A stretch of 42,288 nt of DNA, taken from Salinivirga sp964413185 (GTDB lineage: Bacteria > Bacteroidota > Bacteroidia > Bacteroidales > Salinivirgaceae). This document shows, piece after piece, positions 34,822 through 42,288 of this stretch. The stretch spans positions 1 to 42,288 of the forward strand of contig CAYPSX010000010.1 of assembly GCA_964413185.1 (NCBI GenBank), given 5' to 3'. How positions within the stretch are numbered: position 1 is the first letter of the stretch; each line of letters opens with the position of its first letter. The notes beneath the pieces were generated by a model that was not told where the DNA came from, made no database searches, and saw nothing but the letters and a program-made list of their open reading frames with translations. The translations under genes were made by a program, and so were the position numbers.

Positions 34822-36201
34822 TTATTCCCGAATATTGGGTTGCTCCAAGCCATAACCGGAGACCTTATCATCTCGCTTAAGAAGGAATGAGAAAACCAGC
34901 CCAAGAACGCCGGTGCTAGCTAACAGAAGCATCGCATTCGTATAATCATAAACAACATCTTTGCCGGCTTGCAGTGCTTCAGCCACGCCGGGATTAGAAC
35001 TCTCCAGCACAATTCCAATCAGCATTGGGAATGCCCAAAGCCCAAGATTTTGCACCGAAAACATAAACCCATAAGCTGTACCTAATTTATTCTCCCCAAC
35101 AATTTTGGCAACTGCCGGCCACATTGCCGCCGGCACCAAAGAAAAGGCTACGCCAAGCAAGAAAATAGGAATATAGGGCGTTATGGAAGTTAAGGCAAAC
35201 ATTAAATGCGATACAAGAAGTAACGCAGAACCAATATACATTAACGTTGCGCTTTTTCCTTTATTATCAGCTATCCAGCCAAAAAGCGGCGTTAACAAAA
35301 TGGTACCAAACATGAGTATCGAAGATACTTTTCCGGCAATATCACGCTCCATTCCAAATTTGTTCATCAATAAATCCGGAGCATACTTTATAAACGGGAA
35401 AACTGCCGAATAGAATGTTACGCAAAGCAGGGTAATAAAAATAAATGTCCTGTTTGTAACGAGGTCTCGAAGGTCAGACCATTTAAAGTCTTCCTCTTCT
35501 GTATCAGGTATGGTTTCTTTAATCTGTTTATCTATTTTTATATCAAAAAAGATATAAATGATATAAAACAATAAGCCTAACCAGAGCAGCAACACGCCAA
35601 ACCAAATAGCATTTGTCCATTCCGGATGTATAAGATATGGAGAAAGGAACAAAGCTAATGCAGTACCCAAACGGCCAATAGCTACATTAAGCCCGAGTGC
35701 CAGCGCAAGTTCTTTTCCTTTAAACCACTTAACCACAATTTTAGATAGTACAACGATGCTGGTTTCAGCACCCAGTCCAAAAATAAAGAACCCGAAATAC
35801 ATCATTTTCAGTTGTGGCGAATAACCGGTAAGGAATGAATTCATAATTGCATAACCCGGACCACCGGCCAAATACATATCTGAGGCACCATAAGCAGTTA
35901 TTACAGAACCAATTGCCATAAACAAAATAAACATGGTCCCCGTAATACGGATGCCTAACTTATCAAGAATGATGCCCCCCAAAACGGCCATTGCCAGAAA
36001 AACATTGGGTACTGAATAGGCAGACATAAATGCACCATAATCAGATGATGAAAAACCCAAATTGGTTTGCATGAGGTCTTTCAACGGTGAAAGAGCATCG
36101 TAGAAGTAATAATTAAAAAACATTACCATGCTGGTAAGCAACAGAATTCCCCAGCGTAAGGCTGGATTATCCCGCATGGTTCTTGTTATTTTTTCATTCA
36201 T
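34822..36201 (-). CDS. MFS transporter, MFSD1-like (putative dipeptide transporter)
   Basis: A 459-residue, 12-helix major facilitator. Conserved segments include the first helix region NPALRWGILLLTS, GGIILDKLGIR (loop 2-3 motif A variant), VKWFKGKELALALGL with GRLGTA (about 158-180), FYSAVFPFIKYAP, and FSLVPAAMWPAVAKIV with LGTAYGFMFSVQNLGL. These resemble the animal lysosomal protein MFSD1 as I recall it, which has been reported to carry dipeptides. It is a close paralogue of the next MFS gene and lies in a peptidase neighbourhood. Substrate is therefore inferred, not shown. A -7 element lies 28 nt upstream. Confidence 0.8.
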   Translation of the reverse strand: MNEKITRTMRDNPALRWGILLLTSMVMFFNYYFYDALSPLKDLMQTNLGFSSSDYGAFMSAYSVPNVFLAMAVLGGIILDKLGIRITGTMFILFMAIGSVITAYGASDMYLAGGPGYAIMNSFLTGYSPQLKMMYFGFFIFGLGAETSIVVLSKIVVKWFKGKELALALGLNVAIGRLGTALALFLSPYLIHPEWTNAIWFGVLLLWLGLLFYIIYIFFDIKIDKQIKETIPDTEEEDFKWSDLRDLVTNRTFIFITLLCVTFYSAVFPFIKYAPDLLMNKFGMERDIAGKVSSILMFGTILLTPLFGWIADNKGKSATLMYIGSALLLVSHLMFALTSITPYIPIFLLGVAFSLVPAAMWPAVAKIVGENKLGTAYGFMFSVQNLGLWAFPMLIGIVLESSNPGVAEALQAGKDVVYDYTNAMLLLASTGVLGLVFSFLLKRDDKVSGYGLEQPNIRE

Positions 36202-36228
36202 GGTTCCTTATTTAAATGTTTGAGATTG

Positions 36229-36236
36229 CAAACTTA
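36229..36236 (-). promoter_or_regulatory. -7 element of first MFS gene
   Basis: The minus strand reads TAAGTTTG (TAnnTTTG), 27 nt before the ATG at 36201, in the spacer that follows the terminator of the neighbouring MFS gene. No clear -33. Confidence 0.4.
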
Positions 36237-36348
36237 AAAATTATTTGGGTTTGAAAAGGTGCAGTTTATCAACTTATTTGGCAGGAAGATCAATTTCCTG
36301 CCAAAACACCGACAACATTTCAACCTTTCTCGCTCAAAAAGCAAAAAA

Positions 36349-36370
36349 AGCGCCTCATTCCTGAGGCGCT
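36349..36370 (-). terminator. terminator of second MFS gene
   Basis: A 9-bp perfect stem AGCGCCTCA/TGAGGCGCT with a 4-nt loop, flanked by A- and T-runs on both sides, 20 nt past the stop of the 36391-38160 gene. Confidence 0.88.
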
Positions 36371-36390
36371 TTTTGTATTATATATTTTAA

Positions 36391-38160
36391 TTAGTCTTCC
36401 TGATCGGGTGTTTGTCCTGATGGGAGTTCCAATCCGTATCTTTGTTTTGCATCTGCTTTTTTAAGCTGGAAAGCAAGATAAATGGAAACAACACCTAATC
36501 CTACGAGTGCTAAAATAGGATATGTATAATCGTAAGCCGGTATTTCGCCCAACGATCTCAGGTAATTCATCACTTCTTCAACTTTATCGGGGCTGTTGTT
36601 CGCAGCCAGCTGATTTGATATTTCGTCAAACCGCAATTCCTGAATAACTTCGCGCTCTTTTCCTGAGGCGAGCCCTATATCCTGCAATCCGTTCCGAATG
36701 GTTGTAATGGTATTGTCCTGCAAGTTGAATGCATGCAGTTGGTCAGCAATAGCTTGTTTTGCAGCCACAATTTTGGGGTTGAACCAATCTACCATTGCGC
36801 CGATTCCCCAGAAGAATAATCCGAGGCCCCAGTTTTGAATGGTAAACATGGAAGCGTAAGCTGTACCCAGCCGGTTTTCTGCCACAATTTTGGCAACGGA
36901 AGGCCACATGGCAGCCGGAACAAGCGAAAAAGCAATTCCCAAACTAATAAGTCCCATATAAGCCAGCCAATCGTAGTTGAACAATGACATGGAAACATGG
37001 GCAAAAATCAAGAGGAATGCTCCCAGAATCATCAGGGAAGCTGCTTTACCTTTGCTATCAACATAACTACCAAAAATTGGGGTGAAAATAATTGTTCCCA
37101 GCGGAATAAGTGCTGCTGTTTTAGAACCATTTTGCAACCAAATGCCCATCACATCCCAGATAGAAGCGAGGAATGCAGCAAATAGCAGAGCTATAACAGC
37201 CATGTAAACCCGCCGCGTGTTAATGTTTTTTATTTGCTTAGGGATGGCAGCAAAGGCAATGGCAAATATGTAAAGTGCCACAAACACACTGGCATTACCT
37301 AAAGAGGTTGACCCAAAGAGTTCAATATTGCCATTTTCAGGCAATAAGATTGAAAACTCAAATTTATTAATCAATATATCGGGTGCATATTGTATGAATG
37401 GAAAAACTGCTGAATAAAAGGCCACACACAACAAGGCAATATATAGGAACGACTTGTTGGTAATAAGTTTAACCAGATCTGAAAACTTAAAGTCTTCGGC
37501 TTCTTCTTGTTCACCTTCAACTTTCTCCTGGCGATCAAGTTTTATATCAAAAACAGAATAAATAAGGAACATGATTAGCGCAATTCCGATCAAAGTGGCT
37601 GCAAATGATACAGCAGAAGGCACACTTCCATTGGCAATATCGGGTGCCAGGGCAATACCCATTGCACTACCTAACCGCCCGAGGCCCATATTTAGCGCCA
37701 TGGCCAGGGCGAGCTCGTAACCTTTAAACCATTTCACCGCCGTTCGTGTAGCAACCACACAGACTACTTCGAGGCCGGAACCAAATAGTATTCGACCAAG
37801 AATCATCATGTTGAGCATAACCGAGTGGTCTTCTCCAAAAAAACCGGCCGAGGCCATTGCGGTGATCGATGCACCTAATGTTGCAATTCCACCGAATACA
37901 ATACCGGCCATTCGAACGCCCCATTTATCAAGTATGATGCCACCAACGATGATCATACCAAACATGTTGGCAATTGTGGTAAGACCGATAAGCCTACCAA
38001 ATTCTTCACTTGTAAAGCCCATATCGTTCTCCATGATGGTTTTCAAACCACCAAAGAAATCCTGGAACCAGTAGGTTCCAAAAGTTAATCCTGAAATTAG
38101 AAGAAGCATGAGCCAGCGCATAGCCGGAGTGTGACGTAAACTTTTTGTAGTTGTGTCCAT
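36391..38160 (-). CDS. MFS transporter, MFSD1-like with two extra helices
   Basis: A 589-residue paralogue of the downstream MFS gene. Shared segments: TPAMRWLMLLLISG, GGIILDKWGVRMAG, VKWFKGYELALAMALN with GRLGSAMG, FYSAVFPFIQYAP and FSLVPAAMWPSVAKIV with LGTAYASMFTIQNWGL. It is longer for two reasons: an insertion at about 270-357 that carries two additional hydrophobic helices, and a charged soluble insertion at about 460-540 before the last helix. The frame opens at TTG 38187, but the ATG at 38160 (MDTTTKS) places the first helix as in the paralogue and is preferred. Substrate inferred to be small peptides from family and context. Confidence 0.8.
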   Translation of the reverse strand: MDTTTKSLRHTPAMRWLMLLLISGLTFGTYWFQDFFGGLKTIMENDMGFTSEEFGRLIGLTTIANMFGMIIVGGIILDKWGVRMAGIVFGGIATLGASITAMASAGFFGEDHSVMLNMMILGRILFGSGLEVVCVVATRTAVKWFKGYELALAMALNMGLGRLGSAMGIALAPDIANGSVPSAVSFAATLIGIALIMFLIYSVFDIKLDRQEKVEGEQEEAEDFKFSDLVKLITNKSFLYIALLCVAFYSAVFPFIQYAPDILINKFEFSILLPENGNIELFGSTSLGNASVFVALYIFAIAFAAIPKQIKNINTRRVYMAVIALLFAAFLASIWDVMGIWLQNGSKTAALIPLGTIIFTPIFGSYVDSKGKAASLMILGAFLLIFAHVSMSLFNYDWLAYMGLISLGIAFSLVPAAMWPSVAKIVAENRLGTAYASMFTIQNWGLGLFFWGIGAMVDWFNPKIVAAKQAIADQLHAFNLQDNTITTIRNGLQDIGLASGKEREVIQELRFDEISNQLAANNSPDKVEEVMNYLRSLGEIPAYDYTYPILALVGLGVVSIYLAFQLKKADAKQRYGLELPSGQTPDQED

Positions 38161-38280
38161 TTCTTTCGTTTTTATGCTGTAAATCAATTAATTTCTTTTT
38201 TGAAAACAGACCGCTAATATAGTAGAAATAATATTCTCGTCAAGAAAAAATAAAAACAGATTATATGCTGTAAAACAAAA

Positions 38281-38303
38281 AAGCCACCTAAATTAGGTGG
38301 CTT
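38281..38303 (-). terminator. terminator after pepD
   Basis: AAGCCACCTAA and TTAGGTGGCTT form an 11-bp inverted repeat around one base (the working loop is probably AAATT-sized), with T/A-runs on both sides, 17 nt past the pepD stop. Confidence 0.85.
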
Positions 38304-38320
38304 TTTGTGTGTTACAAAAA

Positions 38321-39784
38321 TTATTTTTTTGGAATATTTTTGAGCGTTTCTAATATCCAAACCCAGAATTTTTGTACAGTTTCTATATTTACTTTTTCAT
38401 CAGGGCTGTGTGGGAAGCGAATGGTTGGCCCAAATGAAATCATATCCCAGTTTGGATAGGCACTACCTAAAATACCACATTCAAGACCTGCGTGAATGGC
38501 TTTAATTTCGGGAGTTGTGCCATATTTGTTTTTATAGGTCTCCTGCATTACTTTCAGAATTTCCGAATCCATGTCAGGTTTCCAGCCCGGATAAGCACCG
38601 GCAAGCTCCACGTCGGCACCGGCCAGGCGGAATGTTGCAGAAATTCGTTCTGCCAATTCTTCTTTCGATGTATCAACTGAGCTGCGCATAAGGCATTGCG
38701 CTATTATTTTATTGTCTTCTGTAGTTTTAACTACAGCAAGGTTGGTTGATGTCTCAACCAGGCCTGGCATCGCATCGCTCATACGAATAACGCCGTTGGG
38801 CACTGCCATTACAGCATCGGTTAAGTTACGTTGTGTTTTTTCATCGATAACAAATTTCGGCGCCTCGGTTGGTTCAATTTTAAACGAAACATCAGGATCG
38901 ACTCCTGAAAGCTCATGCTTAACAATTTTTTCGAAGTCGCTGATGTATGATTTGAATTTATCTTCGCCTTCGGCAGGAATGGCCACTACTGCAAAAGCTT
39001 CGCGTGGTATAGCATTGCGGAGGCTACCACCATTTATATCTGCTATGCGGAGCCCAAATTCATTTTGTGTTTTATTGATCAGGCGGAACAGCAATTTATT
39101 AGCATTTCCACGGCCCAAAGGAATATCAAGGCCCGAGTGTCCGCCTTTTAAGCCGGTTATAGATAATTTGAAGGCTTTATAGTTCACCGGGTATTTATCA
39201 TTCTGATAATTAAAAGTTATGTTGGCATCTTCGCCACCTGCGCAACCTACGTACAATTCGCCTTCATCTTCAGAGTCCATGTTCAGCAGGATATCACCCT
39301 CTAAAAGACCTGGTTTCAGGGCATTTGCTCCGGTCATACCAGCTTCTTCATCTACTGTAAAAAGTGCTTCTACCGGACCATGCTCAATATCGTTGCTTGA
39401 GAGAACTGCCATTGCTGCAGCTACGCCCATTCCGTTATCAGCGCCCAGTGTAGTGCCTTTGGCCGTTACCCAGTCGCCATCTACAAAAGCATCAATCGGG
39501 TCGGTTTCAAAATTGTGAGAACTGTCGCTGTTGGCCTGTGGCACCATATCGAGATGACCTTGCATTACAACGCCTTTGCGGTCTTCCATTCCTTTGGTGG
39601 CCGGCTTGCGGATTATGATATTGCCAACTTGATCTTCGATGGTTTCAAGACCGAGGTCTTCGCCAAACTTTTTAACAAAATCGACAGCTTTTCGTTCCTT
39701 TTTTGAAGGACGTGGAATTTGTGTTAAACTATAAAAATGCTCCCAAAGTACTTTGGGTTCTAAATTTTTAATTTCTTCACTCAT
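38321..39784 (-). CDS. pepD: aminoacyl-histidine dipeptidase / Xaa-His dipeptidase
   Basis: A 487-residue M20C metallopeptidase. Metal-ligand and catalytic residues are visible: H77 and D79 in MQGHLDMVPQ, D116 in LGADNGMG, and E146/E147 in TVDEEAGMTGA; the lid domain contains GLKGGHSGLDI and the C-terminal ligand His is in the FPHSPDEKV segment. PepD hydrolyses a broad range of dipeptides in the cytoplasm. There is no signal peptide. It is 49 nt downstream of the exported DPP4-type peptidase gene with no terminator between, so the two may be co-transcribed. Confidence 0.95.
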   Translation of the reverse strand: MSEEIKNLEPKVLWEHFYSLTQIPRPSKKERKAVDFVKKFGEDLGLETIEDQVGNIIIRKPATKGMEDRKGVVMQGHLDMVPQANSDSSHNFETDPIDAFVDGDWVTAKGTTLGADNGMGVAAAMAVLSSNDIEHGPVEALFTVDEEAGMTGANALKPGLLEGDILLNMDSEDEGELYVGCAGGEDANITFNYQNDKYPVNYKAFKLSITGLKGGHSGLDIPLGRGNANKLLFRLINKTQNEFGLRIADINGGSLRNAIPREAFAVVAIPAEGEDKFKSYISDFEKIVKHELSGVDPDVSFKIEPTEAPKFVIDEKTQRNLTDAVMAVPNGVIRMSDAMPGLVETSTNLAVVKTTEDNKIIAQCLMRSSVDTSKEELAERISATFRLAGADVELAGAYPGWKPDMDSEILKVMQETYKNKYGTTPEIKAIHAGLECGILGSAYPNWDMISFGPTIRFPHSPDEKVNIETVQKFWVWILETLKNIPKK

Positions 39785-39833
39785 GATTATTAATTTTTAT
39801 TTGAATTTATTTAAATAACAATTTTTATAGGAA

Positions 39834-42029
39834 TCAGTTTTTCAAATGATCAATAAAATATTTTACCATTTTGGTAAATAAATGATATCGGGTATTACCG
39901 CCATAAATACTATGGTTCCGGTTTGTATATATCGCCATATCAAACTGTTTATCAGCTTGAACAAGCGCCTCTGTCATTTCAAACGTATTTTGCGGATGTA
40001 CATTATCATCGGCCAAACCATGTACAATTAAAACATCGCCTTTGAGTTTTTCCGCATGGTTGATTGGAGAGTTTTCATCGTAGCCTGATGCATTGTTTTG
40101 TGGCTTTCGCATGAAACGCTCGGTATAAATATTATCGTAATACCGCCAATTGGTTACAGGGGCCACGGCTATACCTGTATTGAAATAGTCGGCACTTTGG
40201 GTCATGCAATTTAATGTCATGAAACCACCATAACTCCATCCATAAATACCAATCCGGTTTTTATCGACAAAATCTATTTCACCCAAATGTTTGGCAGCCT
40301 CTGTTTGATCAATGGTTTCGTATTTTCCCAATTCTTTGTAGGTTACTTTACGGAATTCTTCTCCACGGCCACCGGTACCTCTTGGGTCGACACATGCAAC
40401 AACAAAGCCCTGACTGGCGAGAACCTGCTCCCATCCGACACCCCAATTATCCAGCACTTGTTGTGAATTTGGACCTGAATACTGAGTCATCACAAGTGGA
40501 TATTCCTTATCTTGATCAAAGTTAACAGGTTTAATTATCCATCCATTTAATTCTACTCCTTCTGACGTTATAAAGGAGAAAAAATTCTTTGGTTGCACAT
40601 AATACTTCTCTACTTTCTCCTTTAACGATGCATTATCTTCCAAAATCCTTATTTCTTTCCCTTTTGCATTATGCAGCGTGACATACGTGGGCGTGTTTGT
40701 GCTTGAATAATAATTTATATAATACTCAAATCCTTTGCTAAATTTTGCTGAGTTATATCCCTTTTGAGCGCTTAGCTTTTTCTTTTTTCTGCCATCATCG
40801 CGTACCTTGTAAACACTTCGGTAAATTGCTCCCTCCTCCGTTGAACTGTAATAAACCATGCGGGATTCCGGATCGTAGCCATAATAACTGATGACATCGA
40901 AATTACCTTTTGTGATTTGTGTGAGTAGCTGCGTTTTTGTGTTGTATTTGTAAATATGGTTAAAACCATCTTTTTCACTCATTATGATAAAGTTATCTTC
41001 GTCAATAAACGTTAAGTTTTCATAAGGTGGTTGATCTATGTAATACTTATTATCTTCACTATAAACAACTTCTGATTCGCCGGTATTCGAATTGGCGTAA
41101 ATAATATCCAAATGGTTTTGCAAACGGTTTAGTCTGGCAATGGCCAGTGTGTTTTGTTGTTTTGTCCAATAAATGCGGGGAAAATAAATATCAGTTTCCC
41201 CTCCTGTTTCCATTTCAGCAGTTTTTTCGGTTTCCAAATCATACGAATATACTGTTACAATGGAGTTATCTTCTCCGGCTTTGGGGTACTTGTAGTCATA
41301 AACTTCAGGATACAGTTCATTTTGCTCAAATTCAGGCTTTAGTCCTTTGTATTTAAGCAGGGTATATTTCTTTACTCTACTTTCATCAAATTTGCAGTAG
41401 GCTATTTTTTTGCCATCAGGAGACCAATGAAAAGCCTGGTTATATCCAAATTCCTCTTCATAAACCCAATCAGGGGCTCCATTTATAATTTTGTTCCATT
41501 CGCCATCGTTGGTGAACCGTTTAATATTTCCGGATGCCAGGTCTTTAATAAACAAATTGTTGTCGCGAAGAAAAGCGACTTTTGAGCCGTCTGGCGATAA
41601 CGTTGCCAAGCGTTCCCTGCCTTGCTCTGTTAGCTTAACCACTTTTTTATTCTCAATGTTGTAAACATAATAGTCAGCATAAAAAGATCGTCTGAAAATA
41701 CGCTCTCGATTTATGTAGAAAATTATTTTCGACTCATTTGTACTAAAAGTATAGTTCGACACAGATTTAATTTCTTCTCTGCCTAAATCATCCACTTTCA
41801 TAAGGGTATCGATAGTTTCTCCACTTTTATAATTATTTTTTACGAGCGCTGAGCCACCATTTTCGAGTGTTGTATAGTGCTCGCCATCATTCAAGGAGTT
41901 TAAGCCATAAACAGATTTGGCACTAAAAGTATAGTTTTTGTAAAGATCACTAACGGTTATTTTTTCTTTCTGCCCAATGACAGCCACTGAAAAGACTGTT
42001 AGAAAGAATAGAATGAGTACCTTTTTCAT
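39834..42029 (-). CDS. exported S9 dipeptidyl peptidase (DPP4-like)
   Basis: A 731-residue prolyl oligopeptidase-family serine peptidase. A signal peptide (VLILFFLTVFSVAVIGQ) precedes a beta-propeller DPPIV_N domain (about 40-470) with FHWSPDGKKIAYCKFDE, including the segment ending EEEFG (PDWVYEEEFGYNQ) whose glutamates bind the substrate N-terminus in DPP4-type enzymes. The alpha/beta-hydrolase domain has the complete triad: S599 in GWSYGGFM, D674 in HGLADDNVH, H706 in NRNHSIYGG. It is expected to release dipeptides, typically Xaa-Pro or Xaa-Ala, from peptides in the periplasm. DPP4 versus prolyl tripeptidyl peptidase cannot be fully separated. Confidence 0.92.
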   Translation of the reverse strand: MKKVLILFFLTVFSVAVIGQKEKITVSDLYKNYTFSAKSVYGLNSLNDGEHYTTLENGGSALVKNNYKSGETIDTLMKVDDLGREEIKSVSNYTFSTNESKIIFYINRERIFRRSFYADYYVYNIENKKVVKLTEQGRERLATLSPDGSKVAFLRDNNLFIKDLASGNIKRFTNDGEWNKIINGAPDWVYEEEFGYNQAFHWSPDGKKIAYCKFDESRVKKYTLLKYKGLKPEFEQNELYPEVYDYKYPKAGEDNSIVTVYSYDLETEKTAEMETGGETDIYFPRIYWTKQQNTLAIARLNRLQNHLDIIYANSNTGESEVVYSEDNKYYIDQPPYENLTFIDEDNFIIMSEKDGFNHIYKYNTKTQLLTQITKGNFDVISYYGYDPESRMVYYSSTEEGAIYRSVYKVRDDGRKKKKLSAQKGYNSAKFSKGFEYYINYYSSTNTPTYVTLHNAKGKEIRILEDNASLKEKVEKYYVQPKNFFSFITSEGVELNGWIIKPVNFDQDKEYPLVMTQYSGPNSQQVLDNWGVGWEQVLASQGFVVACVDPRGTGGRGEEFRKVTYKELGKYETIDQTEAAKHLGEIDFVDKNRIGIYGWSYGGFMTLNCMTQSADYFNTGIAVAPVTNWRYYDNIYTERFMRKPQNNASGYDENSPINHAEKLKGDVLIVHGLADDNVHPQNTFEMTEALVQADKQFDMAIYTNRNHSIYGGNTRYHLFTKMVKYFIDHLKN

Positions 42030-42054
42030 TTTTATAAAATTTTTGTTTGATGCC

Positions 42055-42084
42055 CAAAGGTCGCATTTTTTAAGAATAGTTCAA
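42055..42084 (-). promoter_or_regulatory. candidate promoter of DPP4-like gene
   Basis: The minus strand reads TTG (42084-42082), 19 nt, then GACCTTTG (42062-42055), one mismatch from TAnnTTTG. The -7 box ends 25 nt before the ATG. Confidence 0.35.
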
Positions 42085-42132
42085 TATTTAACCGATGCAA
42101 ATCATCTTTTTTTAATTTTTTATCACAAAATA

Positions 42133-42163
42133 TTTGGAGGTAAAAAAAATGTATGTACTTTTG
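42133..42163 (+). promoter_or_regulatory. promoter of tRNA-Val
   Basis: TTTG (42133-42136), 19-nt spacer, TACTTTTG (42156-42163): an exact match to the Bacteroidota housekeeping promoter consensus, 47 nt before the mature tRNA 5' end. It is the clearest promoter in the window. Confidence 0.8.
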
Positions 42164-42210
42164 CAACCGCCAATGACAAAAAAGAGATTGTCGAAGTTCT
42201 AAAAAATATC

Positions 42211-42288
42211 GGGCGATTAGCTCAGTTGGTTCAGAGCACTTGGTTTACACCCAAGGGGTCGGGGGTTCGACTCCCTCATCGCCCACCA
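42211..42288 (+). tRNA. tRNA-Val(UAC)
   Basis: A complete cloverleaf can be drawn. The acceptor stem is GGGCGAT/ATCGCCC, the D arm GCTC/GAGC, the anticodon stem CTTGG/CCAAG with loop TTTACAC (anticodon TAC, reading GUA), and the T arm GGGGG-TTCGACT-CCCTC contains one G-U pair. Discriminator A and an encoded CCA follow, ending exactly at the window edge. Whether more tRNAs follow cannot be seen. Confidence 0.97.

Noticed and set aside
34822..38160. The two MFS genes considered as one duplicated and then broken gene.
   Set aside because: Both are full length with their own starts and a terminator between them, and they have diverged clearly.
38712..39182. A 156-codon open frame antisense to pepD, and similar antisense frames at 1703-2056, 8957-9298, 9629-10030 and 11582-11989.
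   Set aside because: Each lies wholly or almost wholly opposite a well-supported gene, its translation has no recognisable domain, and none has a promoter or ribosome-binding context.
42211..42288. tRNA gene considered as an integration site for a mobile element.
   Set aside because: No integrase, direct repeat of the tRNA 3' end or phage gene is visible on the side that can be seen; the other side is outside the window.
1..42288. Search for defence islands, toxin-antitoxin pairs, prophage, insertion sequences and riboswitches.
   Set aside because: No matching genes, inverted terminal repeats or leader structures were seen; the window reads as core-type chromosome with one exopolysaccharide locus.

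Overview
This 42.3 kb AT-rich window comes from a chromosome of a Bacteroidota bacterium, most likely of the Bacteroidales/Marinilabiliales type. The supporting evidence is: several promoters matching the Bacteroidota consensus (TTTG, about 19 nt, TAnnTTTG) instead of a sigma-70 type; a fused SecDF; a TPR-sensor hybrid histidine kinase; a TGS-domain nucleoside kinase; PepD and DPP4-type peptidases; and a Wzc-like kinase ending in a YG-repeat tail. I see no phage, insertion sequence, CRISPR array or classical defence system. No gene-free stretch exceeds about 300 bases.

Layout. 1-5.9 kb: a small PspC protein (-), then a 5'-nucleotidase lipoprotein, a hybrid histidine kinase and a CPBP membrane protease (+). 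5.9-11.2 kb (-): a probable operon reading uxs, rmlA, rmlC, rmlD, M16 peptidase, O-methyltransferase, which makes nucleotide-sugar precursors (UDP-xylose, dTDP-rhamnose) but lacks rmlB. 11.3-14.1 kb: trmN6 and a TIGR02757-type gene (-), a LysE-type exporter (+) and lolD (-); the last two overlap tail to tail. 14.2-18.9 kb (-): secDF and a saccharopine dehydrogenase-like gene. 19.2-20.6 kb (+): a secreted C1B cysteine peptidase.

20.7-29.2 kb (+): a compact exopolysaccharide locus with an aminotransferase, an AsnB-type amidotransferase, a GT4 glycosyltransferase, a Wza-like lipoprotein, a Wzc-like tyrosine kinase and a WecA/TagO-like initiating transferase. A 10-N assembly gap lies inside the glycosyltransferase; both flanks carry CGAC, and collapsing that duplicate restores one continuous 405-residue frame. 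29.3-34.75 kb (+): a lytic transglycosylase, uvrA and a nucleoside kinase, closed by a strong bidirectional terminator.

34.8-42.0 kb (-): two MFS transporters resembling the eukaryotic lysosomal dipeptide transporter MFSD1, the cytosolic dipeptidase PepD and an exported DPP4-type peptidase. Together these read as a complete dipeptide release, import and hydrolysis module, which is my leading candidate for an under-described system. A tRNA-Val(UAC) with a well-matched promoter ends exactly at the right edge.

The nucleotide-sugar operon and the exopolysaccharide locus are about 9.5 kb apart on opposite strands but plausibly serve the same polymer. Peptidases (M16, C1B, M20C, S9) are frequent, which suggests a protein- or peptide-using lifestyle.
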